From Candidatus Latescibacterota bacterium (GTDB lineage: Bacteria > Latescibacterota > UBA2968 > UBA8231), in contig JAGWBY010000100.1 in assembly GCA_021295675.1 (NCBI GenBank), forward strand, positions 10,919 to 16,880: a stretch of DNA of 5,962 bases, read 5' to 3'. The notes beneath the pieces were generated by a model that was given only the letters and a program-made list of their open reading frames with translations, searched no databases and was not told the origin of the DNA. A program made the position numbers and the translations under genes. Shown piece by piece: positions 1 through 5,080 of this stretch (positions are counted from its first letter, which is position 1; each line of letters opens with the position of its first letter).

Positions 1-192
1 CAGGATGAGCTCCAAGCTATGGGCATCCGTCTTAAAGGACTCAGCGGGCTGATTGTGGCCGTAGATCACCCCGGGCAACCGGCCCTGCAGGCGGCGCATC
101 TGGCCTACCGGTCCCTTGCCTTGCTCTTGGCGGGACTGGACTTTGAGCGCAACCTGCTCGCGCGCTTGGATCTGTAGTGGAACTTGTGGCAT
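1..192 (-). CDS. rplY: Ribosomal protein bL25 (Ctc/TL5 family), N-terminal 64 residues, runs off left edge
   Basis: This is the start of a bL25-family protein, which binds 5S rRNA in the central protuberance of the large ribosomal subunit; longer family members (Ctc, TL5) carry an extra C-terminal beta domain. The reverse strand reads in frame from an ATG at 192-190 to the window edge. The protein begins MPQVPLQIQAREQ. Its recognisable core is a GKGPVGQMRRLQGRLPG stretch (residues 26-42) followed by VIYGHNQPAE, matching the family pattern of basic GKG, LRR.G, P.V.YG near the N-terminus. A strong Shine-Dalgarno, GAGGAG (206-201), lies 8 bases before the ATG and decides the start. The gene follows tRNA-Gln by 44 bases and ispE beyond it, a neighbourhood known for rplY. 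Only the 5' part is present, so whether it is the short or the long (Ctc) form cannot be told. Identification rests on the N-terminal motif alone. Confidence 0.88.
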   Translation of the reverse strand, partial: MPQVPLQIQAREQVALKVQSRQEQGKGPVGQMRRLQGRLPGVIYGHNQPAESFKTDAHSLELIL

Positions 193-200
193 CAGAACGT

Positions 201-206
201 CTCCTC
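201..206 (-). promoter_or_regulatory. Ribosome binding site of rplY
   Basis: The reverse strand reads GAGGAG, 8 bases before the ATG of the bL25 gene. It is the strongest Shine-Dalgarno in the window and fixes the rplY start. Confidence 0.8.
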
Positions 207-236
207 AAAAGACTCAATCAAATATCAATGGCATAA

Positions 237-311
237 TGGCAGCCCGGCGAGGACTCGAACCTCGATAAACGGAACCAAAATCCGTTGTCCTACCAATTGA
301 ACGACCGGGCT
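237..311 (-). tRNA. tRNA-Gln, anticodon UUG, CCA encoded
   Basis: The reverse strand folds into a complete cloverleaf. The acceptor stem AGCCCGG pairs with CCGGGCT (311-305 with 247-241). The D arm is GTTC/GGAC with a GG-containing loop. The anticodon stem is ACGGA/TCCGT with loop TTTTGGT, giving anticodon TTG (Gln). The variable loop is four bases. The T arm is CGAGG/CCTCG with loop TTCGAGT. The discriminator base is G (complement of position 240), followed by an encoded CCA (239-237). It lies 20 bases after the ispE stop and 44 bases before rplY, with no promoter-like sequence between, so it is probably released from a shared transcript by RNA processing. Linkage of tRNA-Gln to ispE and rplY is known in other bacteria. 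Confidence 0.97.
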
Positions 312-331
312 ACCTATTTCTATGCCTCGCA

Positions 332-1177
332 CTATAAAAAAGACCGGCAACCTTGCCTTTGCAGTGCGCTCTGCGCCTGAGAGGCGGTCTTCCGGTCGTC
401 GAAGATACCGTAAACCGTGGAGCCGCTGCCCGACATCAACGTGGCACGGGCACCAACTCGGTCCAGTTGAGAACGAAGTTCTGCGACGATGGGATAGGTG
501 CGTTCTACCGCGGGCGTGAAGTCGTTCTCCAGCACTTCAAATAACCTGTCGTGGTCAACGCACCCGCCGCTCAGGGAAACAATAAAGTTAAAATAGGGAG
601 AATTTTCTGTCAAGCTGGGGCCGAGTTGGCCATAAGCCCACGCCGTGCTGATCTCGACATCGGGGTACGCCAGCACGTAAAAGATCGCGCCCTCCCAGCT
701 CAGACTTTCGAGTATCTCGCCGCGGCCCCTCATTAGAGCGGTGCCGCCTTCCACTAGAAAGGGAATATCCGAGCCAAGGGTGGCGGCGATCTGGCGGAGG
801 TCTGCGTTCGAGAATGGCTGGTCATAGAAGCGATTGAGCGCTCGTAGAGCCGCGGCCGCGTCGGCACTGCCCCCGCCTAGGCCCGCGCCTATGGGTATGT
901 TCTTTTCTAGGTGGATGCGGAACGACTGGGCCGGGCGGTCGAGCTGAGCATGAAAGGCATCAACTGCGCGGCACACCAAGTTGTCTGGCCCCGTCGATAG
1001 GCTATCGAGGCTACAGGTCAATTGATCGGAGGAAGCTAATTCAAAGTCCAAGACATCCGCTAAGTCCACGCATTGAGCCATGCTGAGAATCTCGTGGTAG
1101 CCATCGGGGCGGCGACCGACAATCTTAATCCCCAAGTTTATTTTTGCGTATGCTTTTTCGACCAGCAGACTATCCAT
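332..1177 (-). CDS. ispE: 4-diphosphocytidyl-2-C-methyl-D-erythritol kinase (IspE)
   Basis: IspE is a cytoplasmic GHMP-family kinase. It uses ATP to phosphorylate the 2-hydroxyl of CDP-methylerythritol in the MEP pathway for isoprenoid precursors. Three family signatures are visible. The substrate-binding N-terminal motif AYAKINLGIKIVGRRPDGYHE (residues 9-29) contains catalytic Lys12 and Asn14. The glycine-rich ATP loop PIGAGLGGGSADAA spans residues 95-108. GSDIPFLVEGG (135-145) holds catalytic Asp137. A C-terminal SGSGSTVYG (249-257) is the third GHMP motif. At 281 residues it matches the usual size (E. coli, 283). An in-frame ATG at 1198 would add seven residues, but the ATG at 1177 is preferred because AAGGTG precedes it by 7 bases, whereas the upstream ATG has only AT-rich, promoter-like sequence before it. 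The gene heads a probable ispE / tRNA-Gln / rplY transcript. The C-terminus (RQGCRSFL) is short but acceptable. Confidence 0.96.
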   Translation of the reverse strand: MDSLLVEKAYAKINLGIKIVGRRPDGYHEILSMAQCVDLADVLDFELASSDQLTCSLDSLSTGPDNLVCRAVDAFHAQLDRPAQSFRIHLEKNIPIGAGLGGGSADAAAALRALNRFYDQPFSNADLRQIAATLGSDIPFLVEGGTALMRGRGEILESLSWEGAIFYVLAYPDVEISTAWAYGQLGPSLTENSPYFNFIVSLSGGCVDHDRLFEVLENDFTPAVERTYPIVAELRSQLDRVGARATLMSGSGSTVYGIFDDRKTASQAQSALQRQGCRSFL

Positions 1178-1184
1178 CGCTGCA

Positions 1185-1190
1185 CACCTT
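1185..1190 (-). promoter_or_regulatory. Ribosome binding site deciding the ispE start
   Basis: The reverse strand reads AAGGTG, 7 bases before the ATG at 1177. The alternative ATG at 1198 has no comparable site, so this element favours the shorter 281-residue protein. It partly overlaps the -35 box of the opposing candidate promoter (1189-1194). Confidence 0.6.
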
Positions 1191-1216
1191 GACTGCATTT
1201 TACTATATTCTACACT
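1189..1216 (+). promoter_or_regulatory. Candidate sigma-70-type promoter for the TPR / activator pair
   Basis: TTGACT (1189-1194, five of six consensus bases) and TACACT (1211-1216, four of six) are separated by 16 bases. Transcription would begin near 1223, giving a leader of about 41 bases before the ATG at 1264. The site lies in the 86-base gap between the divergent ispE and TPR genes and overlaps the ispE ribosome binding site. On the opposite strand the same AT-rich stretch offers TAGAAT (1212-1207) as a possible ispE -10 box, but no good -35 sits at a proper distance. This is a pattern match only. Confidence 0.4.
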
Positions 1217-1253
1217 CTAGCCTGTTACTTACGTGTCAGATTGGCATACTCTT

Positions 1254-1258
1254 GAGAG
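1254..1258 (+). promoter_or_regulatory. Weak ribosome binding site of the TPR gene
   Basis: GAGAG lies 5 bases before the ATG at 1264. It is weak, but it supports this start, which is also the one that places a signal peptide at the N-terminus. Confidence 0.45.
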
Positions 1259-1263
1259 TTGAT

Positions 1264-4200
1264 ATGTTTCCAAAATTGATACTAGTGCTTCTCCTCGGCC
1301 TAAACGCACACAGTTGGGCGCAAACGAGCGCAGAGGACGATTTTAAACTGGCCCGCAATCTCTTCCGAGATGCCGGCGACTATGCCACGGCCGCCGGGCT
1401 ATTTGCCGAGTTTGTTCGCAATTATCCCGATAGTCAGCAGCTAGCCGAGGCCCGGCTGATGCTGGCGCGTGCGTACCGCCAGAGCGGCCGTTGCGACCTA
1501 GCGGTGCCAGCCTACGAGACGTTTTATCTCGAACATCCCGATCGCTTGTCAAACGCCGCCAACGCACGGCGCGAGCGAGCGGCTTGTTTGGCCGAGCAAG
1601 GTCAATACCTGCTGGCGGCCCGATCATATGAAGAGTTGCAGCGTCGTTTCAGCGCCAGCGATTTCGCCGCCAGTGCCTTGATTGAGGCAGCAGCTAATTA
1701 TACCCGCGCCGAAAATTTGCGGCAAGCCGAAGCTGCTTATGGACGTCTGCTGGCCGATTACGCGAGGTCCGATCAAGCGCATTTGGCGCGCTATCGGCTG
1801 GCTCAGTTGCGCTTTGCCGCTGGTCGGGCCGCAGAAGCCCAACAGCTCCTCGGGCAAATCGCCGCCACTAAACCATCGCCTTCCCTCGCTCCTAGCGCCC
1901 TGCTCCTCGGAGGGCGCATCGCGCTCTTTACGGGCAACAGGGAAACCGCAGAGAAGCAGTTCAAGTCGCTGGAGCGGCGCTTTCCCAGGGCGGCGCAGAC
2001 CGACAGCGCCTATCTATATCGCGCAGACTATCTCCATAACTCGCGCCTTTTTAGCCAAGCTGGAGACGCCTATCAGCGGGCCTTTAACAAAATCGGTGAC
2101 CGCGCTCTCAAAGAAAGCGCACTCCTAGGGCTGGCCGACGCCCGCCGCCAGAGTCATCAGACGCGAGAAGCCATCGTCCATTACGACAAGCTGAGCACCA
2201 TGCTCCAACCCGGCCACCCTGCTTACCTCAAGGCGCAGCTAGGCCGAGCCATCGTTCTGGGCCAAGCCGGACAATTCGCCCGCGCAGTAGGCCTTTTTCA
2301 AGGATTGATCCAGACCGGCGACAGCCCCGAAGCCATTAGTGCACTAAGGGAACTAGGTGCCCTCTACAAGCGGCGCGGCGACAGCGAAGCCGAGGACAGC
2401 CCCGATTCGCTGCGGTTATTGACTTTCGGAGAAGGAATCGCCGCTTTCCACAGCCGCGCGATAACTTGGTACCGCCGCTACCTACGGGAAGCCGATGGGG
2501 CCGCCGATGCCAACGCCGTGCGCTTTGAACTCGCCGCACTCTACGCCTCAACCGGCTACTACCAAGAAGCCATCTCCCTCTATCGCCAGCTAGCTTCGGG
2601 CCAGGACGAGATAGCAACCAAAGCGCAATTCGCCCTCGCCCAGACCTTTGAGCAAAGTGGACAACCGCGTGCGGCACTGCGCGAGTACGTGGCCTTCCTC
2701 GAACTCTTCCCTGCTGACCGCCAGAGCGAGGAGGTGCGCCAGCGAATCGAATATCTGCGCGAATTTACCGTCTTGGACCCGGCCGGCCTCAACCGGGCCT
2801 TGCAAAAAGCTTGGCTCGATGAGTTGAGCGGCAAGTCGCGTCAGCTAGGGCAGCTAGCGGTCGCTAGGGAGCTGTTCTCGCATCACGATTTTGTGGCGGC
2901 TGCCCAATTTTTCAAACACTATGCCACGGCCTATCCAGACGACCCCTACAACGACGAGGCGCAGTACTTTCTGGCCGAAAGTCTGCTCCGACTCGCCCGC
3001 CAACGCCAGCTAGAGGAGCAGCCTGCCAGCGCAGACTCGCTACGAGCTCTAGCCCTACGGGAATACCGCGTTCTCGTCGAGCAAGTCCCCGCCGACAGCA
3101 CTCTCACCGAGCAAGCCCCCACCGACAGTACTACTCTCGTCGAGCAAGCCCCCGCCGACAACACCTGGGCCCGGCGCGCACGACTTAGCCTCATTAAACT
3201 CGAAGCCGAGGACCGCCCCGACTCGCTGCGGTTACTAACGCTTGAAGAAGAGATTGCCGCTTTCGTCGCCGAGTTTTCCGAGGGGCGAGGAGACCATCTA
3301 GACCAAGCCCTTTTGCAGCTAGGCGATGCCCGCCGCCAACTCGGGGCGACCGATACCACTTGGTTCGACGGGGCCATTGCGGCCTACGACCAGCTTCGCC
3401 GACTCTCTTCCAACAGTCCACTCGTACCCCACGCTCTGTATGGCAAGAGTCTTTGCCTAGTGCAGAAAGGCCAACATAAAACAGCGGCCGATTTGCTCGA
3501 GCGCGTTCTGCGAGATTATCCCAATGGTCCGCTGACGGCAGCGGTGCTCTTTGAACTGGGCCATATCCGCTTAGCGCAGGAGCGGACCCAAGAAGCCATT
3601 GCCCGACTGCAAGAGTTGCGCTGGGGCTACCCGGCCTTTCCCCAACGCCACGCCGCCCAGAAATTGTTGGGCGACACCTATTTTCAGCTCGGCCAGTACG
3701 CCGCCGCCATCGAGCTGTATCAACCGCTAGTCTCCAACTCGACAATCTCCGACGATAGAGGCCCGATTCTGCGACGAATTGGCCGCGCTTACCACCATCT
3801 CAACCGCTATGGCGAGGCCATGGAGACCTATCGGCAAATACTCGCCGAAGAGCCAAACCCGGCTGGACTAGACAGCATCTACTTCGCCCAAGCGGTATTA
3901 CAACTGAGGTTAGGCCAAGAAGAAGACGCCTTTCGGCTCTTCCGCAAGGTCAGCCGAGAATTTGCCTCCAGCGGATTGGCGACCGAAGCCTCGGCGCGGG
4001 CCGGCCACATCGCCTTTGCTCGCCAGCAATACAAACAAGCCTACCAACTTTATCAGCCCTTGCTAAAACAAAGCGAGGATGCCTTAATCCACGGACAAGC
4101 CGTCCTCTCCTCGTTCCGACTCAAGCGCATAGAGGAAGGGCGCAAGGCAGCCAAGCAGTTTACCAAGCGGTTCAAGGAAGAAACGGAATGGCGTCAACAC

Positions 4201-5058
4201 TTCAGGGTTGAAGAAGGGAATTACTACTTACAGGCTGGCAACTACAAAAAGGCGTACGAGTTGTTTCAAGAGGTGGAAAAGCAAGGAGGCAGGTGGGCCG
4301 ACGACGGAGCCTATTGGATGGCCATAACGCTGTGGAAGCGAAACAAAACGACGCCCAGCGAGGAGGGGGCGGCGTTCGCATTGGAGGCCATATCGCGCTT
4401 TGTGCGAGAATATCCGACGAGTCCTCAGATAGCCGACGCCTACTTGCGCCTCGGGGACTACCACTTTTCGCTGCGCAACTTCCTGCAAGCAGCAGGAGCC
4501 TACAGACACGCCTTGGACGCGCCAGAAGTCAGTGGTGATCAGGCCCAAGATGCAATGTGGAAACTGATCAAAAGCTACCAAAGTGCCCACGAGTACGAGG
4601 CCGCTCACCAAGTGGCCGATCAGCTACTGAGCCAGTACCCTGAGCACCCCAAAGCCATCGAGGTCCAGCTCGAACTAGGTATCATCCTCAAGAATAAGGG
4701 CCAATACGCCCAAGCCATTGAACAGCTAGAAGAACTACTCTCCCAACAGTTACTCGATGGTAACAGTGCTTCAGAAGCCCGGTTTTACATCGGCGAATCC
4801 TATCAGAACATGGGCGAATACCGCAAGGCGATCCAAGCCTATTACAAAGTCAGTTACCACGGTAGCCAAGGACTCAGCATGTGGATCACCTCGGCGGATT
4901 TCCAGCGCGCCCGCTGCCACGAATCGCTGGGTGAACACGCCACGGCCATGACCATCTACGAGCGCATCACACGCCGCGAAGGGGGCCAAAGTCCACAGGG
5001 ACAGATAGCCCGCGAGCGGATCAATGCCCTGCGCCGCCAGCTAGAAACCCTCAACTGA
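1264..5058 (+). CDS. Exported giant TPR-repeat protein, 1264 residues
   Basis: This is a very long tetratricopeptide-repeat protein, probably a periplasmic or outer-membrane-associated scaffold; no enzymatic domain is visible. The reading frame is open from 1144. The ATG at 1264 is chosen because it begins a signal peptide: Lys4, hydrophobic LILVLLLGL (5-13), and a likely signal peptidase I site after Ala19 (SWA/Q). No lipobox cysteine is seen, so it is probably not a lipoprotein. From about residue 23 to the end I count roughly 29 TPR-like units of 33-38 residues, with recurring patterns such as LG..Y...G.Y..A...Y. and turns such as YPDS, YPTS or YPEH. Breaks occur at residues 375-395 and 647-667 (related inserts) and at 604-634 (three-copy tandem repeat). 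The array resembles YbgF/CpoB- and BamD-style envelope TPR proteins, but no orthology can be claimed. A sigma-54 activator follows after 22 bases, probably in the same operon. The precise function is unknown. Confidence 0.9.
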   Translation: MFPKLILVLLLGLNAHSWAQTSAEDDFKLARNLFRDAGDYATAAGLFAEFVRNYPDSQQLAEARLMLARAYRQSGRCDLAVPAYETFYLEHPDRLSNAANARRERAACLAEQGQYLLAARSYEELQRRFSASDFAASALIEAAANYTRAENLRQAEAAYGRLLADYARSDQAHLARYRLAQLRFAAGRAAEAQQLLGQIAATKPSPSLAPSALLLGGRIALFTGNRETAEKQFKSLERRFPRAAQTDSAYLYRADYLHNSRLFSQAGDAYQRAFNKIGDRALKESALLGLADARRQSHQTREAIVHYDKLSTMLQPGHPAYLKAQLGRAIVLGQAGQFARAVGLFQGLIQTGDSPEAISALRELGALYKRRGDSEAEDSPDSLRLLTFGEGIAAFHSRAITWYRRYLREADGAADANAVRFELAALYASTGYYQEAISLYRQLASGQDEIATKAQFALAQTFEQSGQPRAALREYVAFLELFPADRQSEEVRQRIEYLREFTVLDPAGLNRALQKAWLDELSGKSRQLGQLAVARELFSHHDFVAAAQFFKHYATAYPDDPYNDEAQYFLAESLLRLARQRQLEEQPASADSLRALALREYRVLVEQVPADSTLTEQAPTDSTTLVEQAPADNTWARRARLSLIKLEAEDRPDSLRLLTLEEEIAAFVAEFSEGRGDHLDQALLQLGDARRQLGATDTTWFDGAIAAYDQLRRLSSNSPLVPHALYGKSLCLVQKGQHKTAADLLERVLRDYPNGPLTAAVLFELGHIRLAQERTQEAIARLQELRWGYPAFPQRHAAQKLLGDTYFQLGQYAAAIELYQPLVSNSTISDDRGPILRRIGRAYHHLNRYGEAMETYRQILAEEPNPAGLDSIYFAQAVLQLRLGQEEDAFRLFRKVSREFASSGLATEASARAGHIAFARQQYKQAYQLYQPLLKQSEDALIHGQAVLSSFRLKRIEEGRKAAKQFTKRFKEETEWRQHFRVEEGNYYLQAGNYKKAYELFQEVEKQGGRWADDGAYWMAITLWKRNKTTPSEEGAAFALEAISRFVREYPTSPQIADAYLRLGDYHFSLRNFLQAAGAYRHALDAPEVSGDQAQDAMWKLIKSYQSAHEYEAAHQVADQLLSQYPEHPKAIEVQLELGIILKNKGQYAQAIEQLEELLSQQLLDGNSASEARFYIGESYQNMGEYRKAIQAYYKVSYHGSQGLSMWITSADFQRARCHESLGEHATAMTIYERITRREGGQSPQGQIARERINALRRQLETLN
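2386..2448 (+). repeat. Dispersed 63-base in-frame repeat, copy A
   Basis: This encodes residues 375-395 (EAEDSPDSLRLLT then FGEGIAAF) of the TPR protein. It matches copy B at 3202-3264 at 52 of 63 bases and 17 of 21 residues, with 31 of the first 33 bases identical. It sits just after a TPR first helix (ALYKRRGDS) and spaces it from the next helix, so it looks like an insert rather than a TPR unit. Confidence 0.8.
3073..3165 (+). repeat. In-frame tandem repeat, three copies of 30/33/30 bases
   Basis: Three adjacent units, at 3073-3102, 3103-3135 and 3136-3165, encode LVEQVPADST, LTEQAPTDSTT and LVEQAPADNT (residues 604-634 of the TPR protein). The core of each unit is CTC-N-CC/TC-GAG-CAA-G-C-CCC followed by a GAC codon. 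The flanks look like the two halves of one TPR (ALREYRV before, TWARRARLSL after), so the array seems to be an expansion of the helix end plus turn. Codon multiples keep the frame intact. Confidence 0.88.
3202..3264 (+). repeat. Dispersed 63-base in-frame repeat, copy B
   Basis: This encodes residues 647-667 (EAEDRPDSLRLLT then LEEEIAAF), the partner of copy A at 2386-2448. It starts 36 bases after the tandem repeat, so both irregular elements lie in the same disrupted part of the TPR array. Confidence 0.8.
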
Positions 5059-5070
5059 AGGGACGCCAGC

Positions 5071-5076
5071 AGAGAG
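5071..5076 (+). promoter_or_regulatory. Ribosome binding site of the sigma-54 activator
   Basis: AGAGAG lies 4 bases before the ATG at 5081, a tight spacing and a weak match. It falls in the 22-base gap after the TPR gene's TGA. The gap holds no terminator hairpin or promoter, which supports cotranscription of the two genes. Confidence 0.4.
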
Positions 5077-5080
5077 TATC

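Noticed and set aside
332..345. Possible frameshift at the end of ispE, at a run of six T's (complement of 336-341) just before the stop
   Set aside because: The protein is already of normal length (281 residues) and all motifs are present. A one-base change would run the tail into the tRNA, so the annotated stop is more sensible.
322..736. Small plus-strand open frames opposite ispE
   Set aside because: They lie fully antisense to a well-conserved essential gene, have no ribosome binding sites, and look like shadows.
1178..1198. ispE start at ATG 1198
   Set aside because: There is no Shine-Dalgarno before it and the added residues are not part of the family pattern. ATG 1177 has AAGGTG at 7 bases.
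1242..1255. Sigma-54 promoter-like TGGCAT...TTGA just before the TPR gene
   Set aside because: The spacing between the two boxes is one base short, the -12 box lacks the GC, and transcription would start at or after the ATG at 1264.
1144..1263. Upstream start for the TPR gene at ATG 1144 (40 extra residues)
   Set aside because: It would overlap the ispE 5' end on the other strand, read through the promoter region, lack a ribosome binding site, and bury the clear signal peptide that starts at 1264.
3194..3745. Long antisense open frame (183 codons) within the TPR gene, and shorter ones at 2336-2677 and 2946-3377
   Set aside because: These are Arg/Ser/Ala-rich translations with no recognisable domain or ribosome binding site. 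They mirror the codon structure of the plus-strand gene, as expected in GC-rich coding DNA.
5041..5080. Terminator between the TPR gene and the activator
   Set aside because: There is no stem-loop followed by a T run in the 22-base gap. Cotranscription is the simpler reading.
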